Positions 40,205 through 51,705 of a stretch of 64,000 bases of DNA are shown piece by piece (the first letter of the stretch is position 1; each line of letters opens with the position of its first letter). The DNA lies in contig OU452231.1 of the NCBI GenBank assembly GCA_911728455.2, forward strand, positions 20,130,499-20,194,498. The letters are read 5' to 3'. Under the pieces are notes generated by a model. The model was not told the DNA's origin. It ran no database searches and saw only the letters and a list, made by a program, of their open reading frames with translations. The DNA is from Marthasterias glacialis (Eukaryota > Echinodermata > Asteroidea > Forcipulatida > Asteriidae). The position numbers were made by a program, and so were the translations under genes.

Positions 40205-40341
40205 AGCCGATTTCACAAAACTTTACGCAGCTGCGTAAGTTCACTGAGCGCAAGATTTTTTGTGTGGGTGGTGCACAACTTACGCAATAAATGTTGCGCA
40301 AGTGGACGTACGCAGTTGCGTAAAGTTTCGTGAAATCTGCT
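40205..40341. mobile_element. MITE, 137 bp, strong terminal inverted repeats
   Basis: The ends pair over about 30 bases. The left starts AGCCGATTTCAC followed by AAACTTTACGCAGCTGCG. The right has TACGCAGTTGCGTAAAG followed by GTGAAATCTGCT. It sits between the two copies of the 456-bp repeat. No coding capacity. Confidence 0.8.
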
Positions 40342-40541
40342 GCTGATCTCAAACATGCTCCAACCACTAACAAGTTGAAGCGCAGATTTGTATCTGTAAA
40401 ACACATTGAATAAAACTCTGCGATAGCACTGAGAAATGGAGTAGTATCAAAATACAAATTTGAATGAGTGCTTAACAAAACTAAAAATGTTAGGATGGCC
40501 GAAATTTCGACCCAACTGGGTCTTCTTCTGGGCCCCTTATG

Positions 40542-41788
40542 CACTCTAAAAAAGAAGTGTAAATTTTTGCTGTGTAAAACAGCTGGGTAAAAATATTTTG
40601 TAACATTTACTCAATATTGGGCAAAACCACAATTTTTGTATTACCCCTCACTTGTGTAAAACATATTAAATCAGTTAGCACAACAAAGAGGTTCGAATCA
40701 AGACTGTTTACTCAAGAAATGGGTAAAACAACAGTTGTTTTACCATGAAGCAGTGTAACATTTGCACAACGAGTGGTAAGAAGTAACAAACGATGAGGTA
40801 AATTGGCCCACGTGGAAACATTTTTCCCATAATGCAATGTGTGGCATACACTCGTACATTTATTAGCAATACGCAGGCAAATCACAGTACAATATGGACG
40901 GGGCTGGACATATAAGTCTGATGCTGTGCGTTCGTATGAACATAGTTGCAAGAGAGATTTGGGCTTCATGTTAGCATTCTGCTTGAGGAACAACTGTCTG
41001 GTGAAGAGGGAAATGTCTCATCAAAGAAAGCTGCATTGACTTTTCAACATGAAGGTTTCGTTACTGAAAGGTCTGGCAAAACCAACCGGCTCTTTTCAGA
41101 GCCAGCACTTCTCACAAGAAGAGATTCTTACATTGTCTGTTTACAAGAGTTTTGTTATTAGTCATTTTGTTCAATTCGACACCATATTCGTTCATCTTAG
41201 GATCAAGTGTATCTGGTTCCCGCCCCCCGGAATTGTAAACGCACATAATATAGTTTCAAGCAAAGTGATTATTGCGTTGTCACTACTTATCGTTAATCAT
41301 ACAATAATCAGAGATTGTACAAGACCAGTTCACTCCGATAACAGTGCATCAATTATAAAAAAAAAAGCAATGTTAGGACGGTAAACGTTATAGTGTTTCT
41401 TTTGCTGAACTCCCCTCCCCTTCAGTTTTCTCAGTCGAGGCAAATGTTGGTGCAAAAATGTGTTCTATTAAAAAAAAAAACGTTTAGTTTTTATTCCACT
41501 CTTGGGGCTAAAGTACTCAACTACTAAGTAAATACAGGACACAACGTTGTTGGGTAACGTTGCAGGGTCCAAAGATTGGGTAGTTATTTGTTGGGTACAG
41601 TTTGACACAACATAGTTGGGTCAACATTTTGACGCATTGTTGGGAAAATGTTTTACACCGGAATTGAGTAAATTTTGACGCAACCCCTGTTGCGTAGCGT
41701 TTTACCCCGCTAACGACCATGTTCCCTTTTTACCACCACAAAGAGTAAAATTTTAAGCAACATTGGGTATTTTTTTCTTAGAGTGTAC
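40542..41788 (+). mobile_element. Repeat element copy B, longer form
   Basis: It starts with CACTCTAAAAAAGAAGTG like copy A and stays nearly identical to 40997. It then carries a different interior that includes a histone-type stem-loop at 41088-41103. The region ends in TTTTTTTCTTAGAGTGTAC (to 41788), an inverted match to the starting end, so these may be the two termini of one element of about 1.25 kb. Near the right end are repeated TTGGGT words (41540-41660). No transposase is recognisable. Confidence 0.55.
41088..41123 (+). promoter_or_regulatory. Histone-mRNA-type 3' stem-loop with downstream element
   Basis: GGCTCTTTTCAGAGCC (41088-41103) is the exact stem-loop of replication-dependent histone mRNAs: a 6-bp stem with loop TTTC, preceded by ACCAACC. 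Eleven bases later CAAGAAGAG (41115-41123) resembles the histone downstream element CAAGAAAGA that pairs with U7 snRNA. No histone coding sequence lies upstream in any frame I read, so it is a solitary processing signal inside mobile sequence. Confidence 0.55.
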
Positions 41789-41945
41789 ACAACTATTATA
41801 TACAATCTAAATTACATCGCTGTTTTATTAGCTTTAGTTGATAAATTTTAATGTAAATTTACCTCATGTTTAGTCTCCATTAGTGAACAAGATGTATCAC
41901 TTGATGACAAATATTTATATTTGTATATACATATATACATATACT

Positions 41946-42024
41946 AATTGGGGTGAGCAAAGAAAATTTGTCTGGTGCCGAACTCTAACCCGCGACCTCT
42001 CAAATACCGTACGAGCGCTCTACA
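41946..42024 (-). repeat. tRNA-derived SINE fragment, family 1 copy B
   Basis: About 70 bp match the copy at 6088-6176, ending at CGAGCGCTCTA and followed directly by AT-rich microsatellite-like sequence. The B box is diverged (complement of GAACTCTAACC). The A-box half is missing. Confidence 0.7.
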
Positions 42025-42554
42025 TAATTATATATAATTTACAGATATATACGTATTTATATATATACATATATTAATTTATATTTATATAGAATTCAAT
42101 TTCAAAGACATAGAAATGTAATCGTAGTTTGTTGAACCAAATACACTTTTAGCTTTTTATAAAAAAAAATAATTGTACTATTTTCGAATCACGAAATTAA
42201 TCTGAAACCACCTAATTCTGATTAAGCATTTCCACTCTATTCGTTCCAGGACAGATCAAAAATGGCCATTAAAAACATGGTTGACTTCTCGGAATTAGGT
42301 AACCTCCGGTATACAGAGAAAAGTTAACCCCTAAAAAAAACCTAAAATCTACCTTGATCAGCAGACATGAATGAGACAAGACTACTTCTCATAGAATTGA
42401 TCAATATGTCCATGTTGATATGTTGATGAATGGAAAAAAGCATCAGAAACAAAAACTAAATAATGACAAAATAACAATTAATGAATGTATACACATATAT
42501 ATTTAATTACTCAGTTTACAGCAGAGGTTAAAAAATAACCTGCCTGATATTGTG

Positions 42555-42725
42555 TTCAGTTTGAAAAAGCCTTCAGAGCGCCAAGGCAGTTCGGGGTTGT
42601 ATACTCCCCAGGGAGTTGAGAAAGATTGCAGGAGTGTTGGTGGCCCATTGAACAAGGCACTAACGTAAAGCTCATTGATACCTCATTGTAAAATGCGCTG
42701 TACAAGAACTAGTCATCAAAAAAAT
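42555..42725 (+). repeat. SINE fragment, family 3, 3' half
   Basis: The block TACTCCCCAGGGAGTTGAGAAAGATT and the tail AAAATGCGCTGTACAAGAAC match the bodies and tail type of the elements at 26165 (plus) and 38297 (minus). The tRNA-like head is missing. Confidence 0.55.
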
Positions 42726-42994
42726 TATTTTAATCATACTGTATAACTTAATTAACCAAATGAATAATCTCCTCAAGTCACTCAAGGGAAAATACATCAG
42801 AGGTAATTCAAACATCAACATTAAACATTAAAATTGAAATTAAAAATAATCTTAAAAAAGTGAATCGGGAATTTACTTTATTTATTGACCGAATCCCTCA
42901 TGAACATTTTATAAGAAAATGGATGATTCATCTTTGACAAACAAAATATGTTTAATTAAAAAAGGTAACGTTAGTGGTACAAATTAGAATTAGA

Positions 42995-43120
42995 TTTAAC
43001 TTCCGCCATATTTGGTTTTGCGTCCATATTGATTAAGAAATGCTGGGTAATCCGCATTGTCTTATCAAGGCCATACACAATGGGATAAAAGCCGGTCATT
43101 TATTCCCACGACTCTTCGTA
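42995..43120 (+). promoter_or_regulatory. Serum-response-type promoter candidate
   Basis: A perfect CArG box CCATATTTGG (43006-43015) is directly preceded by an ETS-type site (ACTTCCG, overlapping at 42999-43005). This is the composite layout used by SRF with ternary complex factors. A TATA-like GATAAAAG follows at about 43084 and a CRE-like TACGTCA at about 43123. Such promoters drive immediate-early, cytoskeletal or muscle genes. The only candidate exon nearby is at 43441-43527. Confidence 0.35.
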
Positions 43121-43440
43121 TCTACGTCACAAAAAAGGAACAAAAGGAAGACTTTCAGTATGTGCTGTTTTCGAGTAAATACTCACTTTCGTATCCAGAA
43201 TATTGCGTGGTTCTAAAAATATGCTAATAAGTTTAAGAGTACTTGACCTTTCAGACACCTTACGTGACGTCATAAAGATAGCCTTGCCCATCTCAGTTAT
43301 AATACTGCGTCTCGTACAAGAAACCTTCTAGATTTTTATTGGACAAAACCCTTTCATTTCTAATCAAATAGCAGACTTACTACGGGTATTTAATTTCAAA
43401 TTTAACTTAATAAAACACGAGTTCGTGGTATTTTTTTCAG

Positions 43441-43527
43441 AACAGGAGAAGGCTGGTTTTTAAACGCAAACTCTTTCCTGGTGTCAATGACAAAGCAACA
43501 GTTCTCAATTTCAGGAAATGTTTGGAG
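43441..43527 (+). CDS. Possible exon of an unidentified gene
   Basis: A good acceptor (GGTATTTTTTTCAG) and a donor (GAG/GTATGA) bound an 87-base segment with an open frame of 29 codons, reading NRRRLVFKRKLFPGVNDKAT and on to NFRKCLE. I do not recognise the protein; a basic-hydrophobic stretch of this kind occurs at the start of some FERM subdomains, but that is only a loose resemblance. A second frame across the same bases is also open, which weakens the case. It lies about 430 bp after the serum-response-type promoter candidate. An in-frame next exon was not found; the 54-codon frame at 43946-44110 might belong to the same transcript. Confidence 0.25.
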
Positions 43528-45999
43528 GTATGATAGTCGGGAGGTTGACAAACAAAGCTTTAATTTTAAAAAGATAAATAGTCTTCTTTACTTGCAATGG
43601 TGCCCTTTATAAGGAGATGTAAAATGGGTTGTGTATTTCAAATATGTGGTGAAATGTTATAGATGTAACTTCCTTGCAGTAGTGGGAGGAAACCATGTAC
43701 TTTTGTCAATCTGGGTTGCAATTAAACAGTTCCTTTAAAAAGGTGAAATGTCACCTGACTGAAAAGAAGCAACCATTTTGACAATGGATGCCATATGTTG
43801 TAATTTAATACCAGCCCCTTCTTTTACACACAGACCCTTCCCTAAAAAAAGTAAACGCAAATCTTGTTGAGTTTAGAATTTAATTTATAAGACGATTTGT
43901 GGTCTTTCAATAAAGTGAGGGAGTTTAAATAATTTGATTAAAACAATGGATTTTCTTAAAATACGCAGTTCTGGTCAGTGCATGACCATGGAGGAGTATC
44001 TACAAAAACGTATTGGTACTCAGAACGTCACTTATGATAATTTAATGAAAATGCCAATTACTGCAAATGGCAAAAATGTGTCTGCCTCGACCAAGAACAG
44101 AAGCTGGTAAACATTCCTTCCATTTTCAGGAGGTAAGGCATGGATCGGCCTAAAACATAATGTGAAAAAAATTGCTATCAGCATATTCACTTTCAAAAGC
44201 CTGAACTGGGGGCATAAGGATCTGCATAATTTGAATAAAATTTATATGGGGTGTTTTTTCTGTTTTATTTTTTGTCAGTGTTTTTTTTGTCCTGGATGCT
44301 TAAGGTGATCTGTTTAAACCATTTTAAGATATCTTAATTTTTATATAGGCCTATGTATGTTTTGTTCTTGGTAACTTTGTAATTCTGTATTTATTTCAAA
44401 TATGTTACCCCCGGGCCTCCAGGGAGAACAGTTCTTAGATAACTGATTGGGCCATCATGGCTAAATAAGACGACAAAATATGTGAATAAATAAAGTAATA
44501 CATTCATAAATTACATTCAACCCAATCATTTTGTTTAAGAATAGATTAGTCAGTATGATTGGTAGTTGTATTCCAGGTGCACATTCAGCGAAATTATTTT
44601 GAAAACTTTGTATTGTTTTGCTGCTTTTCGAAAAAATGAGCACCCCGAATGTTGTACCATTTTTATACAACGTTGTTGGGAATTATTATCCTCAAATAAT
44701 AGATTATAGACACTAAAACGGAAATCAAACTCAAAACATGTTACCCGATACTTCATTTTAAGAAACAGGTGCTTCATACTCATTAATCATTCCCATCGAA
44801 TGGTGTTCACATTTAGAGTATATCGCTTCTTGTCACTTTAGACAATTAGTAATATCTGACAATGGATTCTCATGAAACACATCTTTCAATTGACTGATGT
44901 TGGCCCTGAAGGAATTGCCCTTTCTCTTCAGTTATTAGTATCATTTTAAACTAGGTCTTACTTAGTCTTTAGTTTACTGAACTAAGTAACACCTGGGATT
45001 GTAAAATGTCAATTGGCCCATTATTATACTCTATGTTTCTTACTGTAATATTCAATGTAATACGCACAATGTACTGCCACTTGATGTAATACTTCACTAA
45101 TCTCAATGAACATGATATCGTGAATGTTTTAGAGTGTCCAACTCGCCCTCGTGGTGTCACTCAAGTTTTCTACAGTGCTAGGTTGGCCAGATATGAGGAG
45201 TATATGCCACATCGTTGTTCTGCTTAAGTGTGGGTTATAGAGGGACAGAACACATGAAATTGAAATCTCCTTGAAATCATGTCCCTGCTATTTTGATCGT
45301 GGGTCTCACCTACTTTGGGTATAATTTTCACAACCTTTCATTGAATCAAAATAAAAAAAAACATATATTTTCTGGAATCTCTGGTTTCATGTGGTGTTAT
45401 GTTTCTGGAAACGGGTGCTTTAGAGTATGTTGTCATAGATGTGAAAGACTTGGGCAGGACACTGCTATCCAACCTCAGTGACTGATACAACTATGAATCA
45501 CAGTCCACTGACAAAATAATGCACCTTGAAGGTGATGGCTGTGAACCGGCGATTCTGGACGGATGACGGTGGTTTTCATGAAGTTTTTCAAAAGAAATAT
45601 AGACTTCTCTGGCAACATTGGAATAGATACGGAAATTGATTAAATGGTTATTCTGGTGGGAAGATAGGTATGAGGCGGGTAAGGGTACCAATAGACGTCG
45701 AGGTCATTTAGTGTTTTGAAAAAAATATTCCTTTCATCAAAGATTTTAGATTTCCTTATGTCATATTTACAAAACAATGCCTGTCATTTTTAATATTTAT
45801 TGAGGGTTACTGTAATTACGCATGGAACCTTCCCAGAGGCTTCTTTTCCGGTTTCTCTTCTGTTTAAGTGGATATGCCTTTAATACAATTAGGCCTAACA
45901 ATCTTTGTTTGTAACAGTGTCATCGTGTCAATTCTACTTTCACCATTAATGGATCTAATTTCATCAGTGCAAAAAAACAATTAAAAGCAGTGTAGTCAT
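43528..45999. other. Intergenic, no gene recognised
   Basis: AT-rich sequence with short frames only. The 54-codon ATG frame at 43946-44110 (starting MDFLKIRSSGQ) has no recognised domain. Nothing else is supported. Confidence 0.5.
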
Positions 46000-46019
46000 G
46001 AACTTCAAGTAAACAACGT

Positions 46020-46414
46020 CATTACTACGCGGACACGCCGGACTTTCCGGAATAGATGGCGAGAATCCAAAAAACCATAACAACCACAGGAAACAACTCT
46101 GCCGTCACCCCCAATGGACAGCACCACGTCAACACAACCCGCCTCCAGACTAGAAAATAAGAACCAATGGGGTGCCACGGCTGGTGGTCACGTGAGTAGC
46201 AATGGCATCCCTATAAGATAAGAAGTTTGGCGTGACGTGTGGTGATTGGTGCACGCCCTACACACAGTACTACTATCACTCAGAGAAGATTGAGAGACGA
46301 TCGCTGGTTTCGGCGAGTGTACGCGTTGGATAGAGACTTCATCATCAGTTGGCCCCGTATATATTATTGAATAACCTGTTGTGAAGTGAAAAGTTGTCCA
46401 AGGATACTTCACAG
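46020..46414 (+). promoter_or_regulatory. Candidate asterotocin promoter and 5' untranslated exon
   Basis: This block has a higher G+C content than the surroundings. It contains CCAAT (46164-46168), an E box CACGTG (46189-46194), a TATA-like TATAAG (46212-46217) and a CRE-like TGACGT (46233-46238). Transcription would start around 46242. The stretch to 46414 then ends in a consensus donor (CACAG/GTAAGA). The next plus-strand coding exon with a good acceptor that I can assign is the asterotocin hormone exon at 54145, so the likely reading is a noncoding first exon with a 7.7-kb intron. The link is by position and site quality only. Confidence 0.4.
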
Positions 46415-49400
46415 GTAAGAAAATTCACATTTGAATTTCAATTCTTTATCTGTAATTATGTTTTACGGGATAAATTGCACAGCTTAATGAGTACGGTAAT
46501 AAACAACGACGTAACGCCAGACGCAATACATTCGTAATAAATTGCCTCGTCTGATAGATTTTTCTTTTGTATACAGAAATTGGTATTTGATACTTTTTAG
46601 AAGCACAATTCGCAAGTGTTGTCGTCTTAGTTTGTTGGTTAGAAATGCAGGTGCGGCTCAAGAAATAGAATTCTGAAGAAATCTCAATGGACTCCTTTAT
46701 TAAATTTGGTCAAATATTCTTTCCATTTGTAAAATGGGTCAAATTTGTTTTCTGGGTCTGTGAAGAATGATTAACTTACCGGTCAAACCTATTTTTTTTT
46801 TTTTTTTTGGTTGAATATTTTAAGATGGACAGAGGAGGGTTTCTTAAGAACTATGTACAATCACACACTTGAAGAAAACATTCCATGTGTAAACCGCTGG
46901 ATAGGTTTCGTAAAATATGGAGTTCATCGAAAAAAAAAAATATATATATAAATAAATAAATTAAATAAACCGTGCAGGCAATACATTGCATTTATAAAGC
47001 TAATAATTTTTCTGAGAATAAAGGTGGCACTAAAAGCACTTTCCAATCGGCTTAGAAATCTTTCCGCGCGAAGTATTCTATCAGTACAGTGTGTTTATAC
47101 TCATGAATTACCTCGGTTACATTACGTGGCCAAAAATAACGGAATCTATATAACGGCAAATACACGTCATTAACCGTCACATGCCGTTTCGAATTATAAG
47201 CGACTGTCAATTTTTGTACTAATTTTGTTTCATATGTTTCTTGGGGATGCTTCCAAACCAATGTTGTGTTATTCATTTTAACATACAAGGGCTTTTTGTA
47301 TATTTTTTTTCTTTCAACAATCGAGAAGAGCACTTAATTATGAAGAAAGTAACTCTATATTTTCTCTGGAGGGGAAAGTCTCTTCGAAAGAAACTTTTTT
47401 TCTTTTAGTCAATTCGTTGGGCTCTAGCTGGTTCAAACCTGTCCTTTTGTCGATGTTTGTATCCGTTTGTTATTTTTAAGTACACGTACACTGACTCGAG
47501 AAATAAGATAAAGATATATACAAAAGTATAAATATATATCAAAATGCAAATTAGTTACGCTTTTTTATTAATCATTCTAAAGGAACTAATACCTTTCTGT
47601 TATTAAATTCTAAAAACCATGTCAAAGTCTATCCACCATCGAAATATTAGCTATATTGTAAAGACATTTTCTTTCTGTGACTTCATCACTGGAAGTCACA
47701 GGAGACACACGAGCGAACACCGGTAAGAGCGCTGATACTCAAACATTGTAGCATTCGATAAGCCGGCTTAACATATCAACATTCAAGTTAATCAAGATAC
47801 TGTGTTACACCTATTTGCATCTTTGGTGTCTCCCAAACAAGGCCAACATCGAACCGAGATGAACAAAGACAGTCATCCATTGAGGTTTGAACAGTATGTC
47901 TCAAGTATTCGATAACCTAAGTGTCCACTTTAAAACGGCCTCCATCCTTTTTGTATCCAAGGAAAATTTCCTTTGATGGTCAAATTTAGAAGTCGGTACA
48001 AATTAAATTAAGTTCTTCAAGACTGTAATGGAAATTGCGTTTTAGTCTTTCCTTCCAATTCTTTACGCCACTTCTGTTCCCTACTCGTTTTTAAATGCGT
48101 GTCGACTTTTGGTCGACTTGACAGTGATTCAACTGACGAAAGATAGGGAAAATGACTTTATTTTGTTTCAATTCTGAGCGGTTTTAGAATGTTTTGATGT
48201 ACCCAGGTTTCAAGTGCATTTGTGTTTGGATGCAGGTAGTCAGAAGTGAAACCAAGAGTAATGAAAGACTACTGAACATAAGCCAGGGCTAAAGTGCTCT
48301 GTCCAAGATCGTTTTGCAATCTAGCTTAGATATCAAACTAGGTTGAATTCTCATAAAGCCTTTTTAATGTAAACAAATAATTAATATATGGAAATACAAT
48401 TAAAACATAGAGCAAAACCTTGAGATTTGGGAGCAAGCGCAGGACAATCAAGACAAAAATATTACCCAAACGAAATTAACATCAGTCCATTCTCAACGTT
48501 GGTTCAACCAGAGTTTGGAATATTTTGCTGTAAACTCAGCACAGCACACGGTTCAAATACCTCACTTACTATTTCTAAAAGACATTATTAAATCAGGGTG
48601 CAAAATTTTTAACGACCAAAGTACAAATCCACTATTGTAACGTTCAAGGCTACTTCTTAATTGAGTTGGTTATCTTTCTTCCAGGTCATAGTCAAAATAA
48701 AGCTGAACTTATCAAAAGTCCGGCGCGTTAAGCAATCTAAATTTTCTTTGAAAATTTGCCTGGATTTGTAATCAACTTTACATACCGTAACGCAGGGTGC
48801 ATCGTGATTGTACAGTAAAGATCCGCAACGTCAATAATAAACCCGGGTTAACTTTGACTTTCTAGTTTGTGAAAACTCCCAAAAATCATATTGTGATTTG
48901 TATGAAAATATCTGAAAACCTGAAGCAACTGCGTTTATCAGTCACCGATCGTGAATATTATCACAGGAGCTCCTGGAATTAGATTGTTGCATCAAAAACA
49001 AACCATCTGTATTGGTTCAACTGATCCACAGCAAGGAAACTTAAGACCGCGTATCAATCAATACTGGATATTGGATCTTCTATTGAAAAACACTGTGGAT
49101 TAAAATCTTAGAGTTTGCCAGCCTGCTTGTCTCCCGTGAAATGCTTATAAAATTTAGAAAAATGTCATCGCCTTATAGTCAACTCGGTTATTCTTGACAT
49201 TGTTTTGTTTTCATTTTGTAATTCTTCAAATACGGATCCAACAAAGAGGCTTTAGTAAAGCATTGTGTGTGGGGAAAAGCTTTCGCGAGTGATGAAACAT
49301 ATACCTCGTTAAGGATTTCGTACAGATGAAATAACCTATTTATCAATTAAAAATTAATGAAAAAAAGCATTACTAGACGTCAGTCAGGGGTGGATTCAGA

Positions 49401-50266
49401 ATGTCATAGGGGGCGCAAACTTTGAGGGGTAATTTCCAAGTTGATAATATTCAGTAATCTATAAGTATAAATGCAGGTGACCATGGATGAGGTGTTACAC
49501 TGAGAGGTGATTAATTGTCCCATTCATTCCATCCTAACTCAAGATATAATCAACCATATCGGTTGATCAAATAAAGAAAACAGATCCATGTTGGTTTTAA
49601 TTTATTTACCCATTATAAAATGGCTTATAGTATTATGAGTTGTTTAGAATTATAATGTTAAATTCAATGTTTGCATTGGTAATTCTGCTTTTCGGGCCGC
49701 CATGTTTGCATTTTTTTTAACCATTAATAGAAAATAATATTGTCTTCTGCCAATGTCAGCGTGTAATTAAAATTTAAGAAATAAACAGAACTTGTTAACT
49801 AACATTGGTGCTCTGTTGCAGTAAATTAATGTTGTAATTATGATAGGCATCTAGGCGAAATGGAACTAATTGGCTATATTTAACGTCAATCATTTACATA
49901 AATTATTACAATGTCAATTGCAAGTAGATTTTAAATTGAAATCTCCATTTCCTAATCAAGTTCGATTCAGAATATAAAGTTAAAAACATGGTTATTGGAA
50001 ATGGTCTGCACGAAGCCAAATCATTTGTAAGTGATAAGCTTCATGGAACACGTTGCTTTCGGATTGGTCACTTTGGGGTTGTAAGAAGCGTTTGTTGTGA
50101 GATGAGTATGGTTGCAAAGATATTTTTACAAGTAGAATATATAATGATCCACACAAATATCCCTTGAAACTGTTGTTTTTTATAATTTCGTGACAGAACA
50201 CATTCCGCCACGAGTGTGGTTGCGCTGGTTGTTTTTCCCAAGAAGCAGTTATGTGTTTTAATCACT

Positions 50267-50642
50267 ACTCACTAAACACACTGTGGTACTCACTAAACAC
50301 ACTGTGGTACTCACTAAACACACTGTGGTACTCACTAAACACACTGTGGTACTCACTATACACACTGTGGTACTCACTAAACACACTGTGGTACTCACTA
50401 AACACACTGTGGTACTCACTAAACACACTGTGGTACTCACTAAACACACCGTGGTACTCACTAAACACACTGTGGTACTCACTAAAGACACTGTGGTACT
50501 CACTATAAACACTGTGGTACTCACTAAACACACTGTGGTACTCACTAAAGACACTGTGGTACTCACTATAAACACTGTTGTACTCACTAAAGACACTGTG
50601 GTACTCACTATACACACTGTGGTACTCACTAAACACACTGTG
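50267..50642. repeat. Minisatellite, 21-bp unit, 18 copies
   Basis: The unit ACTCACTAAACACACTGTGGT is repeated 18 times in register. Variants are concentrated at a few positions (CTAAACACA, CTATACACA, CTAAAGACA, CTATAAACA; one CCGTGG, one CTGTTG). Because 21 is a multiple of three, all frames stay open, producing long repetitive frames on both strands; these are not genes. The variant units cluster in the right half, while the left half is almost homogeneous. Confidence 0.97.
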
Positions 50643-51599
50643 GGTGTTTTATTGCATGAACAACTTTTTAAAAGGGATAAGGAGCAATTCCAAACAGCAA
50701 AATTTTACGCCGATTTGAGGGCAATGTGTCCCTTTAAATTTTATACAAAGCGATGGCTCGACATTGATAATGACCCCAACATTTTGAAGATTTATTCCGC
50801 TTCGTTGGTTGTGCGCGCGCAAATGTCTCTAGCTCAACGTACTGCTAAACCAATCAGACGTCATGTAAAAACATGTTTGAAATTCAAACGCCTATAGCTT
50901 TTCAGTAATTACTTCGAATTGGTGTAAAAGAGGTATAATTTTGACACGAAGCACTTTGTATGCGCGATTAAAAAAGTGCAATTCCAACAACACTTGGTTC
51001 CATGAATTCTCGGAGTCTCATTTGAAAGAGTCTCGATTCTAAGCGAATGGGAATTGACCAGGAACCTCTTCGGCTGATCATGAATCAATCAAGGTTGTTG
51101 CTTTTTGTTCAGGCGATTATTCTCAAAAGCGTTCATCCCGAAGTTATTTGGCAAGCCAGAAACTCCTCAATCGTGTTCGGTAGCGGCACAATAATGTACA
51201 AGCCTACGGCAGCGGCTTGGCTAAATCAATTTAACTACGAGCAGTGTCACTATTGATTCATTTCAGTCAGGGTTGTGCGATGCACCTCTACCGCTTCGGT
51301 GCCATCACAAGAGGACAATCTGATCCGCTATGATCGATGCTAGATCGAAATATTCGGGGGCTTGACCAGTCGGACCTTTGGCAGGTGAAGTCCTGCGTTC
51401 AATTACAACGGACATTATCAACTTGCTTCCATGTACAACCTTTGGGGGAACTCTAAATGATAAATCGTAGCGATTGTTCTTGTGATAATTGATTTGGCTG
51501 GCTAAAGAGGCATTCATACATTACGCCGTCTATATTTTCTCATGTTTCTTTTTAATCAACCCGTTTTACATTTTGTCACTTAAATTGATATCAGATAAC

Positions 51600-51705
51600 T
51601 GCATGAACAAACAAATCAACGGCCGCGCGTAGGGTTTTGTAACATGATTTCATCTGCTCTATAATGCGGGGGTCGTGGGTTCAAATCCCATCCGAGTACA
51701 ATGCC
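51600..51705 (+). repeat. tRNA-derived repeat fragment
   Basis: GGTCGTGGGTTCAAATCCCATCC (51671-51693) has a good B box (GGTTCAAATCC) with a pairing T-arm. The A-box half is not recognisable, so it is a SINE fragment or decayed tRNA copy and not a working gene. Confidence 0.5.

Noticed and set aside
43946-44110. 54-codon ATG frame starting MDFLKIRSSGQ
   Set aside because: No recognised domain and no convincing splice partner; kept only as a remark beside the possible exon at 43441.
17000-46000. A second GnRH-type peptide gene or an MRPS26-like gene between the two neuropeptide genes
   Set aside because: I looked for a GWGPG-type peptide with a dibasic site and for an MRPS26-like frame and saw neither; a short split gene could still be missed.
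50258-50897. Long open frames (up to 204 codons) with 7-residue repeats such as VVLTKHT
   Set aside because: They are translations of the 21-bp minisatellite; every frame stays open because the unit is a multiple of three. No signal, domain or splice context supports a protein.
51305-51517. Minus-strand 70-codon frame
   Set aside because: Lies across repeat-like and hairpin-forming sequence and shows no domain.
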